From NCBI RefSeq assembly GCF_013304735.1, contig NZ_JAAITI010000002.1, forward strand, positions 177,308-241,307: a stretch of DNA of 64,000 nt, written 5' to 3'. The notes under the pieces were generated by a model that saw nothing but the letters and a program-made list of their open reading frames with translations, was not told the origin of the DNA and made no database searches. A program made the translations under genes and the position numbers. Positions 1 to 9,359 of the stretch are shown here, piece by piece. Each line of letters starts with the position of its first letter. Position 1 is the first letter of the stretch. Source of the stretch: Blautia luti (GTDB taxonomy: Bacteria > Bacillota > Clostridia > Lachnospirales > Lachnospiraceae).

Positions 1-2007
1 GGTGGTATCAACTGTGTATTTTCCGCCCTGTGGTTTCTTTTTGAACTTGCCTTATATTTTCTGGGATCATCAAGAAAATACAGCCATATTCCACGAAAAG
101 CCCTGGTCATGATATTCCGTTATGGCCTCTCTATGTTTCTGGGGCTTATGTGCAGCGCGGTTCTGTTTTTACCCACTGTACTTGCCATGGGAAATTCCAA
201 CCGTGGTTCTCTGGACCTTGCAGCATTGAAGGATTTTTCTTTCGTCGGACAGCTTCCCACCATTCTGGAAAGTTACCACCTGGGCGCGCACAGTACTCCA
301 AACAGTACTTCTCTGTTCTGTGGTACTCTGGTAATCCTGGCGGTTATTGCCCTTTTTCTTTCTTCTACGTTATCTGCACAGAAAAAAAGTATGCTGGCCT
401 GTTTTCTTGCTGTCATAGCACTGATTTTTTACTGGAAACCTTTTTATATGGTATTTTCATTGTTCAAAACTGTGGAAAGTTACTGGTGCAGATATTCCTA
501 TGTGGGAATTGCCGCTCTGATCTTTCTGGCTGCCTGTTTTTATCTGATTTACTTGGATGACCATACCGCAGTTCTTCTTTCCAGAGGATGGATCATTTTT
601 TCGGTTCTTCTGTTTTTTCTGGATAATATTCACCCCGGTGAACATACATCAAAAATCTATCTGACCGTTTTTTACGCTGCAGTTACCTTGATTTCTGTGA
701 GACTTTTTATGTACAGCCGGAATTTCAAATCATGGAAAAAAGCAGTTATCACTCTGCTTTGTACAGGAATCATCCTTTCAGAACTGGCAGTTAACGCCAG
801 CTTTCTGATGAATGATTACCATGCTGACGAAAACAGCCAGTACACCGCTTATTCTCTGGGTTCCCAGAAACAGATCGGCGAAATCAAGGAATCGGACAGT
901 TCCATTTACCGGATTTCACAGACTTCCACAAAGATTCAGTACACTGACGGTGCAACTGCAAATTATAACGAAGCTCTGGCTTATAATTACCGTTCCATTT
1001 CCGGTTATACTTCCTCCCCGGACGATACGCAGAGAGAATTTCTGGAACGTATCGGTTACCGTGAAAACGGTCTGAATATGAACATTACCAACTCTCCTGT
1101 CATTGCTGCAGATGCTCTGCTGGGAGTAAAATATACCTTGTCTGCCTATCCCGTTAACGGACTGACAAAACTGGATTCTATAGAGGCGGAAAACGGAAAG
1201 TCCGTATACTGTAACCCGTCTGCACTGCCGATGGCTTTTCTCTATCATGACAATTCGGAATCTATACAGACTCCGCAGACCGATGACCCGTTTGTATACC
1301 AGAATTATCTGTACAGCATTCTGTGCGGACATCCGGTTTCTCTGTATCGGCCGTTATCCTATACCTGTTCTTCCAAAGGAGATTCCGATTCCGGCACTGA
1401 CCAGGTATACACCCTTTCTGTTCCAGAGGGAAATTACGCACTATATGGAAACATACCCTGGGATTCCCCTATGGAAAATGCTTCTTTAAATGTAAATGAC
1501 TCCTATATCAGCCGTTATTCCTGGTGGCTCAGTCCCTCAGCTTTTTATATTCCAGCAGCTTCCGAAGCCGCTTATGCAAAAGTTTCCATCCATTCAGACA
1601 ATGGATATTTCATCCGGGATGGGGGCGAACAGTTTTACGCGCTGGATCTGGATGCCCTTGCCGCTGTTTCCAAGGAGATTTCAGGCAGAGCTGTGGAAGA
1701 GTTCCAGCTGGAAAACGGGCATGTTTCCGTTTCCTGTACTGCTGCTGATTCCAGCTCCCTGCTTTATCTATCCATCCCTTACGACAAAGGCTGGAAAATA
1801 TACAGAAACGGCCAGCAGATTACTGCCGGCCTTCTGGATGACTGCATGTATTCTATTCCTCTGACAGAAGGGAAAAACCAGATCGAGCTTCGTTACATCT
1901 GCCCGGGAATCCGCGCCGGAATTCTTCTCTCTGTTTCCGGAATCCTGCTCACGCTGCTGATCTCCCTTTTTGAACACAAAAATCGGTTACAAAAAAATAA
2001 ATTATAA
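1..2007 (+). CDS. YfhO-family membrane protein, 3' part (cut by window start)
   Basis: The frame is open from base 1, so the gene begins outside the window and only its C-terminal ~668 residues are visible. The visible part starts inside a run of hydrophobic segments. It then has a large extracytoplasmic, mostly beta-type region rich in Tyr, Ser and Asn, and ends with one hydrophobic helix and a short basic tail (FEHKNRLQKNK). This layout (multi-span GT-C-like membrane part, soluble domain, last helix) is that of bacterial YfhO proteins, which take part in glycosylation of cell-wall polymers such as lipoteichoic acid. The last stretch reads PYDKGWKIYRNGQ, a typical YfhO C-terminal motif. A second, complete YfhO gene lies at 43.3-46.0 kb. 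The stop overlaps the convergent downstream gene by 6 bases. Family assignment is firm; the sugar substrate cannot be told. Confidence 0.85.
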   Translation, partial: GGINCVFSALWFLFELALYFLGSSRKYSHIPRKALVMIFRYGLSMFLGLMCSAVLFLPTVLAMGNSNRGSLDLAALKDFSFVGQLPTILESYHLGAHSTPNSTSLFCGTLVILAVIALFLSSTLSAQKKSMLACFLAVIALIFYWKPFYMVFSLFKTVESYWCRYSYVGIAALIFLAACFYLIYLDDHTAVLLSRGWIIFSVLLFFLDNIHPGEHTSKIYLTVFYAAVTLISVRLFMYSRNFKSWKKAVITLLCTGIILSELAVNASFLMNDYHADENSQYTAYSLGSQKQIGEIKESDSSIYRISQTSTKIQYTDGATANYNEALAYNYRSISGYTSSPDDTQREFLERIGYRENGLNMNITNSPVIAADALLGVKYTLSAYPVNGLTKLDSIEAENGKSVYCNPSALPMAFLYHDNSESIQTPQTDDPFVYQNYLYSILCGHPVSLYRPLSYTCSSKGDSDSGTDQVYTLSVPEGNYALYGNIPWDSPMENASLNVNDSYISRYSWWLSPSAFYIPAASEAAYAKVSIHSDNGYFIRDGGEQFYALDLDALAAVSKEISGRAVEEFQLENGHVSVSCTAADSSSLLYLSIPYDKGWKIYRNGQQITAGLLDDCMYSIPLTEGKNQIELRYICPGIRAGILLSVSGILLTLLISLFEHKNRLQKNKL

Positions 2008-2775
2008 TTCTTTTAGAAGAATTTCCGCAAACTGCGGCGCACAGGCGAGGATGTCCTCATTTTTCAGATAGGACGGTTCCTCGCCTTTCCAGTTCTTCAC
2101 AATACCGCCTGCTTCACGAAGAATAATGGTTCCCGCAGAATAATCCCAGGGTTTCAGGTCACGTTCAATATATCCATGCTCCCTTCCACAGGCAACATAA
2201 CACATATCGAGTTCTGCAGATCCGGTACGACGGAAATCCGCACATTTCATAAAGATGTGATAAAAAATCGGAAAAAGATTTTTTGCTTCTTCTTTTGTGT
2301 AAGGAGTGGAGCCATAGGAAATTACCGCATCCCCAAAATCTTCGGTATCGGATACATGGATTCTCTTTCCATTGAGATAAGCGCCCTCTCCCTTGGCTCC
2401 GTGGAACAGTTCATCGGAAAACGGATTGTATACAATACCGAAAACAATCTCACCGTTTTCATAAAGTCCCAATGCAACTGCGCTCATATGAAAATCCAGA
2501 ATAAGATTTGTAGTACCGTCAATAGGATCCAGAATCCAGTAAGTTTTTTCTCTGGAAAGTCCCAGGTTTTCTTTTTCTTCCGCGATCAGGGAAATCTCCG
2601 GAAATGCTTTTCCAAGTTCCTCTTTCAGAAAGTTCTGCACGGCCAGATCCACATTTGTCACATAGTTAGCAGCTCCCTTTACCATTACTTCTTCGTTATT
2701 CATCTCTTTTAAAATCAGTTCTTTTGTCTGTTTTACAAGAGCAATTACTTTTTTCTGTTCTTCTGCTGAAATCAT
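2002..2775 (-). CDS. Inositol monophosphatase family protein (SuhB-like)
   Basis: The 257-residue protein has the signatures of the Mg-dependent inositol monophosphatase / fructose-1,6-bisphosphatase superfamily: EEKENLG (metal-binding Glu), WILDPIDGTTNL (the DPxDGT metal site) and LKPWDYSAG (the WDxxAG motif near the C-terminus). Length is normal for the family. Family members hydrolyse sugar or inositol phosphates, and some also act as 3',5'-bisphosphate nucleotidases; the substrate here cannot be deduced. The start is supported by AAAGGGG seven bases ahead of ATG. The next upstream gene on this strand is a pyridoxal kinase 20 bases away, so the two are probably co-transcribed. Confidence 0.9.
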   Translation of the reverse strand: MISAEEQKKVIALVKQTKELILKEMNNEEVMVKGAANYVTNVDLAVQNFLKEELGKAFPEISLIAEEKENLGLSREKTYWILDPIDGTTNLILDFHMSAVALGLYENGEIVFGIVYNPFSDELFHGAKGEGAYLNGKRIHVSDTEDFGDAVISYGSTPYTKEEAKNLFPIFYHIFMKCADFRRTGSAELDMCYVACGREHGYIERDLKPWDYSAGTIILREAGGIVKNWKGEEPSYLKNEDILACAPQFAEILLKEL

Positions 2776-2795
2776 GATTTTTCCCCTTTTCTTTA

Positions 2796-3665
2796 TTATG
2801 AAAGTAACATACCTAGATGCGCTTCAAAGCATACCCCGTCATTACGGTCTGTTCCTTCTGATACTGCGTCTCTGATTGATGTGGAAATAAACTCCACCGC
2901 CATATGTGCACAGGTTTCCATAGAATATCCTTTCACCAGCCCGGCACTGAGCACTGACGCAAAAAGATCTCCGGTTCCGGAATAACTTCCACCGGATTTT
3001 TCGGCAAATACCCAGGAGACCTTCTCTTTTTCCAGGACAAGATTTCCCATTTTCGGTGTCTGGCTGTTTTCTCGGTAACTCACACCTGTAATCACCACTG
3101 CGGAAAGAGAAAATTCAAGAACAAGGCGCTGTCCGATCTCCTGGATTTTCTCCAGCCTTTCTGCCTCCGGCATAGTTTCCAGAACTTTCCATTTTTTCTC
3201 CATTTCTTCTTTTCCGTAAAGGAGCAGCAATGCCTCTGTAAGGTTTGGGGTAATTACATAGGAACGGCTGACCAGTTCGCGGAAACGGCTTCGAAGTCCC
3301 TCTGTATAAATCGGGTAGACTTCCCCGTCATCGCCCATTACCGGATCAGTAAGAATCAATGTCTCCTCACCGGCAAACAGATCCATAAATTTCAGGATCT
3401 TATCTGCCTGCTTTTCATCCGAGAGAAAACCTGTATAAATTCCATCCGGGATAAATCCCCGCTTTTTCCACTGTTCCATATATGGCGTCATCTGCCGAGT
3501 AAGATCCTCGCAGAAATAAGTTTCATATCCTGTCTGATTACTTAAAACAGCGGTAGGAAACGGGCATGCCTGCACTCCCATCACGGAGATTACTGGAATG
3601 GCTGCTGTCAGCGAGCATTTTCCCAGTCCGGAAAGATCATTGATCACGGCTATTTTCTTCATCAT
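2796..3665 (-). CDS. pdxY: Pyridoxal/pyridoxamine kinase (PfkB superfamily)
   Basis: The 289-residue ribokinase-fold protein matches the PdxK/PdxY/ThiD group. The N-terminal INDLSGLGKCSLTAAIPV carries the substrate-binding serine region, PFPTAVLSNQTGY follows, LTDPVMGDDGEVY is the central motif, and GSYSGTGDLFASVL near residue 235 contains the GTGD anion hole with its catalytic Asp. It phosphorylates the B6 vitamers pyridoxal and pyridoxamine to give pyridoxal phosphate. A ribosome site (TGGAGA) precedes the double ATG. The gene is divergent from a MocR-type regulator of the PdxR kind, a classic pairing for vitamin B6 salvage control. The exact vitamer preference is not visible in the sequence. 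Confidence 0.88.
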   Translation of the reverse strand: MMKKIAVINDLSGLGKCSLTAAIPVISVMGVQACPFPTAVLSNQTGYETYFCEDLTRQMTPYMEQWKKRGFIPDGIYTGFLSDEKQADKILKFMDLFAGEETLILTDPVMGDDGEVYPIYTEGLRSRFRELVSRSYVITPNLTEALLLLYGKEEMEKKWKVLETMPEAERLEKIQEIGQRLVLEFSLSAVVITGVSYRENSQTPKMGNLVLEKEKVSWVFAEKSGGSYSGTGDLFASVLSAGLVKGYSMETCAHMAVEFISTSIRDAVSEGTDRNDGVCFEAHLGMLLS

Positions 3666-3696
3666 AATTCTCCAGTCTTGTGTTTTTTTCTGTATT

Positions 3697-3726
3697 ATTA
3701 TAGAATGAATTGTCAGGTTTACGCAA
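3697..3726 (-). promoter_or_regulatory. Predicted promoter of the pyridoxal kinase gene
   Basis: Read on the minus strand there is TTGCGT (3726-3721), an 18-base spacer and a perfect TATAAT (3702-3697), about 30 bases before the kinase start. It lies in the short divergent region shared with the MocR-type regulator, where such regulators usually bind. No operator repeat was recognised with confidence. Confidence 0.5.
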
Positions 3727-3754
3727 TCATTTTTGGAAGGAAATTACCATACCT

Positions 3755-5092
3755 ATGTTGAATATATCCGTAGAACACAAAAAAGAACACCTCTATCTGG
3801 AGGTTTATCATTATTACCGGAAGCTGATTCTGGAAAACCGTCTGCTCCCGGGCAGCAAGATGCCTTCACTCCGTAAATGTGCCCAGGAGCTGAAGCTGAG
3901 CCGTACCACCATCGAAAACGCATATCTTCAGCTTGCGGCAGATGGTTATATTATCGCCCGGGCACAGAGCGGTTATTACGTTACCGATATTGCAACCAAA
4001 CAGCATCCTCCTGCTCCGGAAAAACATGCGGCAGACGTCCCTCCCTGTCTTTATGATTTCGCCTCCTCCGGCGTAGACCGGGAAAGTTTCCGCTTCGATC
4101 TCTGGCAGCGTTACATCAAAAGTGCACTCCGTCAGGGTGACCGTATGCTTTCCTACGGTGAACCCCAGGGGGAAAAAGATTTCCGGGAAGTTCTCGCCGA
4201 TTATATCCGGGAACGCAGAAATGTGATCTGCTCTCCGGATGATATTGTTGTGGGCGCAGGCCTGCAGAGTCTTCTCCAGATTCTCTGCCCTCTGCTTCTG
4301 GAACAAAAAACCGTTTCTTTTCCCACCCCATCCTTTATTCAGGGAAGTACCATTTTTGAAGATTATGGATTTGATGTCCACTACAGGGATAAAAACTGTG
4401 ATGTAATCTATGTTTCTCCTGCCCATATGACCAAATGGGGTGAAATCATGACTGTAAAACGCCGTCTGGAACTGATTCACCATGCACAGGCCAACGGCCA
4501 CCTGATCATTGAAGATGATTTTGAAAATGAATTCGTTTATCTGCAGAAACCAACACCATCTCTTTTCGGTCTTTCCGGAGGCGAAAACGTTGTATACATC
4601 GGATCTTTTTCCAGACTTCTTCTTCCATCCATCCGTGTCAGCTTTATGGTACTTCCGCCCACCCTCCGGGAACGGTACCAAAAAAAAGCAGACTTTTACA
4701 ACCAGACTGCTTCCAAGGCAGAACAGATTGCTCTCTGCCAGTTTATCCGTGACGGCCACCTGGTTTCCCAGACAAGAAAACTCCGCCGTCTGTATGCACA
4801 GAAACTGAAAGCCCTCTCCACTGCTGTCCGGGAAACCTTCGGTACAGACTGCCAGATCAAAACAGGGGCTGCCGGAACCAGTCTGGCTCTTACCATTCCC
4901 TGCACAATTTCAGGCAGCGAACTGAAAAAAAAAGCACGTGAAAAAGGCCTCCGTCTGGAAATTCTGAAGGAAACCCCGGAAGATATCACACTGGTTCTTT
5001 CCTGTTCTTCCATTCCTGTAAAAGATTTCCTGCCTGCATGTCAGCTTCTGAAAAGTGTTGTGGAAAAAAACGCCTCCGCTGCCTGTTTTTAA
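3755..5092 (+). CDS. MocR/PdxR-type regulator (GntR-family HTH + aminotransferase domain)
   Basis: This 445-residue fusion has an N-terminal GntR winged helix (LYLEVYHYYRKLIL, LPGSKMPSLRKCAQELKLSRTTI, residues ~10-75) and a C-terminal fold-type I aminotransferase domain. MocR regulators such as PdxR and GabR bind pyridoxal phosphate through a lysine in a GTFSKxLxP motif. Here the motif reads GSFSRLLLPSIR, with Arg (codon 4613-4615, residue 287) in the place of that lysine. The usual EDDYDSEF reads EDDFENEF. The cofactor site is therefore altered. The ATG at 3755 is preferred over an in-frame TTG at 3710 because the winged-helix domain begins directly after it, but no strong ribosome site favours either. 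Divergence from pdxY suggests control of B6 salvage. The 3' end overlaps a strong terminator. Confidence 0.85.
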   Translation: MLNISVEHKKEHLYLEVYHYYRKLILENRLLPGSKMPSLRKCAQELKLSRTTIENAYLQLAADGYIIARAQSGYYVTDIATKQHPPAPEKHAADVPPCLYDFASSGVDRESFRFDLWQRYIKSALRQGDRMLSYGEPQGEKDFREVLADYIRERRNVICSPDDIVVGAGLQSLLQILCPLLLEQKTVSFPTPSFIQGSTIFEDYGFDVHYRDKNCDVIYVSPAHMTKWGEIMTVKRRLELIHHAQANGHLIIEDDFENEFVYLQKPTPSLFGLSGGENVVYIGSFSRLLLPSIRVSFMVLPPTLRERYQKKADFYNQTASKAEQIALCQFIRDGHLVSQTRKLRRLYAQKLKALSTAVRETFGTDCQIKTGAAGTSLALTIPCTISGSELKKKAREKGLRLEILKETPEDITLVLSCSSIPVKDFLPACQLLKSVVEKNASAACF

Positions 5093-5110
5093 CAGTTGCG
5101 GAGGCGTTTT
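5068..5110. terminator. Bidirectional intrinsic terminator between pdxR-like gene and cbiC
   Basis: The perfect stem CGCCTCCGC (5071-5079) / GCGGAGGCG (5098-5106) is flanked by A-runs on the left and T-runs on the right, so it can end transcription in both directions. It serves the regulator on the plus strand, whose last codons lie inside it, and the long cobalamin operon on the minus strand, which ends at 5118. Confidence 0.85.
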
Positions 5111-5117
5111 TACATTC

Positions 5118-5759
5118 TTAATCTCTTCGGTTATCAATCATATAAAGCAGTGCATTTACAATACACGCCGCAATATTGCTTCCACCCTTTCGTCCTTTTG
5201 CCACAATATACGGAACATCTGCATGCATAATCAGTTCCTTTGACTGTACCACATTTACAAAGCCTACCGGTACGCCAATAATCAGTTCCGGAGAAAGTTT
5301 TCCATCCTCAATCAGTTCATAGAGACGAACCAGGGCAGTTGGTGCGTTTCCAATAGCAAAAATCAGCTTCTCATCCATCTCGGCAGCTTTATCCATACTG
5401 GCTGTAGCTCTTGTGGTTCCGTTTTTCTTTGCCAGAGCTGCCACATCCTCATCGGACATGAAACAATATGCCTCACCGCCGTAACGCGCAAGAGCACGTT
5501 TGTTGATGCCTGCTTTTGCCATCTGCGTATCTGTAACAATGCACGCACCATTTCGGATCGCTTCCATTGCCTTTTCTACCGCACCCTCAGAAAAACAGAG
5601 ATTTTTTGCATAATCAAAATCCGCACTTGTATGAATACAGCGTTTTACAATCAGCTCTGTTCCCGGAATCAGAGGAGTGTCTCCCAATTCTTCGGTAATG
5701 ATCTCAAAACTTCTTTTTTCGATCTCCATGGGTTTTACATTTTCAAGCTCAACTTTCAT
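5118..5759 (-). CDS. cbiC: Cobalt-precorrin-8 methylmutase CbiC
   Basis: The 213-residue protein matches precorrin-8X methylmutase (CbiC/CobH). The motif RCIHTSADF places the catalytic histidine at residue 43, the same position as in CobH, and ACIVTDTQMAKAGI plus IGVPVGFVNV are family signatures. The enzyme moves a methyl group from C-11 to C-12 of the corrin ring to make cobyrinic acid. It is the last gene of the leftward cobalamin operon, two bases after cbiP. Its ribosome site (GGAGGA) lies inside the end of cbiP, which suggests translational coupling. Transcription ends at the hairpin just downstream. Confidence 0.96.
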   Translation of the reverse strand: MKVELENVKPMEIEKRSFEIITEELGDTPLIPGTELIVKRCIHTSADFDYAKNLCFSEGAVEKAMEAIRNGACIVTDTQMAKAGINKRALARYGGEAYCFMSDEDVAALAKKNGTTRATASMDKAAEMDEKLIFAIGNAPTALVRLYELIEDGKLSPELIIGVPVGFVNVVQSKELIMHADVPYIVAKGRKGGSNIAACIVNALLYMIDNRRD

Positions 5760-5761
5760 TT

Positions 5762-7282
5762 TTATTCGTCCTCCGTAATCCCGTTTTCCAGTATCTCATA
5801 GATTTTTTTCATATCCAGATGTTTTCTAAGCTCTGCCGCCAGGATATCATACTGCTGCTCTTTAAATGCGGCAAAATCCACTCCTGTCATATTTTCCACA
5901 TCAATGCCCTTTTTCTCACCGATCACACGGATAATCGCCTCTGCAGATGCCTCTTTATCAAAGACTCCATGTATATAGGTTCCGCACACATTTCCGGAAA
6001 AAGCGCCTTCCTCTTTGGTCTCACCACTGACACTGTCCGTAATTTTTGTGGCTGTACCCGCATCTTCCTTTCGAATACTCTCTCCCATATGGATCTCATA
6101 ACCTTCAATTTCTGCTCCGGAAAGAGGTGCAAACACACCGGAAAGCTGTCCAAACTGTCCGTGAACCCTTGTCCTTGTTTTCTTTTCCGCAAATATGGTA
6201 TCCATGGGAAGAAGGCCCATTCCCTTCATGGAGCCGCCATTTTCCACTCCATGAGGATCGCTTAAAGTTTCTCCCAGCATCTGATAACCACCACAGACAC
6301 CAAAAATCAGCTTTCCTCTGGAAGCCTCTTTCAGAACTGCCGCTTCCATTCCGCTTTCCCTCATCCAGATCAGATCGCCCATCGTGTTCTTGGTTCCCGG
6401 AAGAATAATCATATCCGGAGAATGGAGATCTCTTGGATGTTTCACATAGCGAAGTGAAACGCCCGGAATGCTTTCGAAAGGATTGAAATCTGTGAAATTG
6501 GAAATCCTAGGAGTTCGAATCACCGCGATATCAATCACACCGGCTTCCTGTTTTCTGTCAAAGCGTTCCGTAAGGCTGTCCTCATCTTCTACCTGAATAT
6601 CCAAATATGGAGCCACTCCCACAACCGGAATTTTGCTTCTCTCTTCCAGCATCGCAACACCAGGATCCAGAATGGTCTTATCCCCACGGAATTTGTTGAT
6701 GATCAGGCCTTTCACCATAGCCTTTTCATCTTCTTCCAGAAGTTCCACCGTACCGATCAGCTGTGCGAAAACGCCACCACGGTCAATGTCACCTACAAGA
6801 AGAACCGGCGCCTTGGCCATCTTTGCCATTCCCATGTTTACAATGTCCTCATCCTTGAGATTGATCTCTGCCGGACTTCCCGCACCTTCGATTACAATGA
6901 TATCATTTTCTGCCGCAAGGGCATTGTAAGCTTTCATTACATCCGGAACCAGTGTCTTTTTATATTTAAAATAATCTCTGGCACTCATGGTTCCAAGAAC
7001 TTCTCCGTTAACAATTACCTGGGAACCTACATCATTGGTTGGCTTCAGAAGAATTGGATTCATCAGTACCGATGGCTTGATCCCGGCTGCTTCTGCCTGC
7101 ATGACCTGGGCACGTCCCATTTCAAGCCCATCCTCTGTAATAAAAGAATTCAGGGCCATATTCTGTGATTTAAAAGGAGCCACTTTATAGCCATCCTGCT
7201 TAAAAATTCTGCAAAGCCCTGCTGCCAGCAGACTTTTTCCGGCATTGGACATGGTTCCCTGTACCATTATTGCTTTTGCCAT
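5762..7282 (-). CDS. cbiP: Cobyric acid synthase CbiP (glutamine-dependent amidase)
   Basis: The 506-residue protein has an N-terminal dethiobiotin-synthetase-like ATP-binding domain ([20 protein letters not shown], with [10 protein letters not shown] near residue 167) and a C-terminal class I glutamine amidotransferase domain with the nucleophile in [11 protein letters not shown] and a catalytic His region near TYIHGVFD. It amidates four side chains (b, d, e, g) of adenosylcobyrinic a,c-diamide. Length is normal. The start has GGGAGG six bases ahead and overlaps the end of the preceding cobD-like gene by 16 bases. Confidence 0.96.
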   Translation of the reverse strand: MAKAIMVQGTMSNAGKSLLAAGLCRIFKQDGYKVAPFKSQNMALNSFITEDGLEMGRAQVMQAEAAGIKPSVLMNPILLKPTNDVGSQVIVNGEVLGTMSARDYFKYKKTLVPDVMKAYNALAAENDIIVIEGAGSPAEINLKDEDIVNMGMAKMAKAPVLLVGDIDRGGVFAQLIGTVELLEEDEKAMVKGLIINKFRGDKTILDPGVAMLEERSKIPVVGVAPYLDIQVEDEDSLTERFDRKQEAGVIDIAVIRTPRISNFTDFNPFESIPGVSLRYVKHPRDLHSPDMIILPGTKNTMGDLIWMRESGMEAAVLKEASRGKLIFGVCGGYQMLGETLSDPHGVENGGSMKGMGLLPMDTIFAEKKTRTRVHGQFGQLSGVFAPLSGAEIEGYEIHMGESIRKEDAGTATKITDSVSGETKEEGAFSGNVCGTYIHGVFDKEASAEAIIRVIGEKKGIDVENMTGVDFAAFKEQQYDILAAELRKHLDMKKIYEILENGITEDE

Positions 7283-8319
7283 AATATACCTCCCTCAAGT
7301 ACCTGGATCAGTTTTACATTTTCCTCATGGCGCTTTACCGCAATCCTGTAAAAGCCTTTGGTGAGCCCCGGATAATTGCTGCAGTCCCGGATCAGGATGC
7401 GTTTCCGAAGACAGAACTCATACAGTTCTTCCGGCCCTTTAAAGAAAATATAATTTGCTTCCGACGGAAATACTTTATACCCAATGCGGGTCATCTCATT
7501 TTTCAGCCATTGTGACTCCCGAAAAACAAGCTGTCTTCCTTCCTCTACATATTTTGTCTCTGTCAGTGCCTGGATTCCCGCAGCCTGCGCCATGGTGGAA
7601 ACATTCCAGGGCTGAACATGAAGTTCCATTTTCTCCATCAGTTTCCGGTTGGAACAAAGCCCATATCCCAGCCGCACGCCGGCCATGGCATATCTCTTTG
7701 TAAATGCTTTCAGTATAAAAAGATTGTTAAATCCCGAAAGTGACCGTTTCAGAGAATATTCCTCCGGTTCTTTCACAAAATCCAAAAAACATTCGTCTAC
7801 CACCAGAAGAATCCCAAGTTTTCTGCACTTTTCCAGAATCCGTTTCAGAAGCCTGTGAGGAATCAGCATACCGGTGGGATTATTCGGATTGCATAAAAAT
7901 GCCATATCCAGTCCTTTGTGAAGAATATCCAGATAAGACTCCCCCAGCACAAAACCTTCATTTTCCGTCAGCATATAATATTCCAGTTTACAATCCGTGC
8001 TCTCCAGTGCCTGTCCGTATTCTGCAAAAGTCGGCGCGGGAAGCAGCGCCTTTTTGGGTTTTACCGCACGGCAGAGGGTAAAAATCACTTCTGCCGCACC
8101 ATTTCCACAGACAATTTCTTCTTTTTTTACGCCTTCATATTCTGCAATCTTTTCCCGAAGAAGATCACAGCCTACCTGAGGATACTGTGCAATATGATCC
8201 AGACTGCCGATAATCGCCTGTTTTACGCTTTCCGGTGTTCCCAGAGGATTCAGATTCGCTGAAAAATCAAGGCAGTCTTTATGTCTGTATACATCTCCTC
8301 CATGTACGTGTTTTGTCAT
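7267..8319 (-). CDS. cobD: Threonine-phosphate decarboxylase-like aminotransferase (CobD)
   Basis: The 350-residue fold-type I PLP enzyme begins [21 protein letters not shown], typical of L-threonine-O-3-phosphate decarboxylases. It carries [20 protein letters not shown] and the PLP-lysine motif [18 protein letters not shown]. The Salmonella CobD reaction gives (R)-1-amino-2-propanol phosphate, the linker between corrin ring and nucleotide loop. Its place between cbiB and cbiP supports this over a histidinol-phosphate aminotransferase, to which it is related. A good ribosome site (AGGAGAGG) precedes the ATG. Confidence 0.88.
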   Translation of the reverse strand: MTKHVHGGDVYRHKDCLDFSANLNPLGTPESVKQAIIGSLDHIAQYPQVGCDLLREKIAEYEGVKKEEIVCGNGAAEVIFTLCRAVKPKKALLPAPTFAEYGQALESTDCKLEYYMLTENEGFVLGESYLDILHKGLDMAFLCNPNNPTGMLIPHRLLKRILEKCRKLGILLVVDECFLDFVKEPEEYSLKRSLSGFNNLFILKAFTKRYAMAGVRLGYGLCSNRKLMEKMELHVQPWNVSTMAQAAGIQALTETKYVEEGRQLVFRESQWLKNEMTRIGYKVFPSEANYIFFKGPEELYEFCLRKRILIRDCSNYPGLTKGFYRIAVKRHEENVKLIQVLEGGILWQKQ

Positions 8320-8384
8320 TGGTTCCTCTCCTGTCTGTTATGTATTATCTGCATCTTTTCCGGGTCAGAACGTTTCTGCGCCGG

Positions 8385-9359
8385 TCAGAAAAACAACATA
8401 CGAATGCCTGCACTGATCAGACAAAATATAAGAATTCCCAGCACAGATGCCGCATACATCAAACGGTTGGCTCTTTTGATATCCTCCGGCTCCACCGGGC
8501 GGATCGGATCACCAATCGTAGGTTTTTCATATAATTTTCCAAAATAATACGCATTTCCCGCAAGCTGTACTTCCAGAGCACCTGCCATAGCTGCTTCCGT
8601 CTGTGCGGAGTTGGGGCTTGCATGGTTTCTCCGGTCTCTTTTATAGATCCTGGCTGCATTTTTTGTGTTCATTCCTATCAAAACCGTTCCCGCTACCATC
8701 AGCCAGCCGGAAATTCTGGCGGGGATATAATTGGCCACATCATCCAGCTTTGCGGCAACTCGTCCAAAATACAGATATCTGTCATTTTTATAACCCAGCA
8801 TGGAATCCATGGTGTTGATTCCCTTGTACAAAAACATCAGCGGTACTCCGCCGACAGCCATATAAAGCATAGGGGCAATTACGCCGTCTGATGCATTTTC
8901 TGCCACGGTTTCCACTGCTGCTTTTGTCACACCGATCTCCGTAAGTTCTTTTGTATCACGGCCGACAATCATGGATACCGCATAACGCGCTTCATCCAAT
9001 GTTCCATTTTTCAGACGGTCATAGACTTTCATGCTTTCATCTTTCAGGGAGCGGGTGGCAAGAAGCTGGTAACACCAGAAAGTTTCCAGTATAAATCCAG
9101 CCACTGTTGAAAAACGGTAGAGATAATGCAGAACCAGAAATGGTACTCCGCCACTGAACAGACAGATCAGCACCACAGTCACAAAACCGCCGGCAAGTTC
9201 CCCTCCATGACTTTTCGGAAAAATTCTGCGAATTCCTTTTTCCAGCAACGCAATCAGATTTCCGATGACACAGATAGGATGATACAGCCATCTGGGATCT
9301 CCGATAAGAAGATCCAGGACAAATCCCATAACCAGTGCAGGAAGACTATATTTCAACAT
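8385..9359 (-). CDS. cbiB: Adenosylcobinamide-phosphate synthase CbiB
   Basis: The 324-residue integral membrane protein has the CbiB/CobD family signatures: DLLIGDPRWLYHPICVIG at the N-terminus, ENASDGVIAPMLY centrally and HASPNSAQTEAAMAGAL toward the end. It attaches aminopropanol phosphate to adenosylcobyric acid at the membrane. Several hydrophobic segments are visible. The start overlaps the end of cbiA by 14 bases and has GGAGG nine bases upstream. A 65-base gap separates it from cobD downstream, the widest gap in this half of the operon. Confidence 0.95.
   Translation of the reverse strand: MLKYSLPALVMGFVLDLLIGDPRWLYHPICVIGNLIALLEKGIRRIFPKSHGGELAGGFVTVVLICLFSGGVPFLVLHYLYRFSTVAGFILETFWCYQLLATRSLKDESMKVYDRLKNGTLDEARYAVSMIVGRDTKELTEIGVTKAAVETVAENASDGVIAPMLYMAVGGVPLMFLYKGINTMDSMLGYKNDRYLYFGRVAAKLDDVANYIPARISGWLMVAGTVLIGMNTKNAARIYKRDRRNHASPNSAQTEAAMAGALEVQLAGNAYYFGKLYEKPTIGDPIRPVEPEDIKRANRLMYAASVLGILIFCLISAGIRMLFF

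Noticed and set aside
3866..4759. A 297-codon open frame antisense to the MocR-type gene
   Set aside because: It is a shadow of the regulator's reading frame and has no start signals or recognisable domain.
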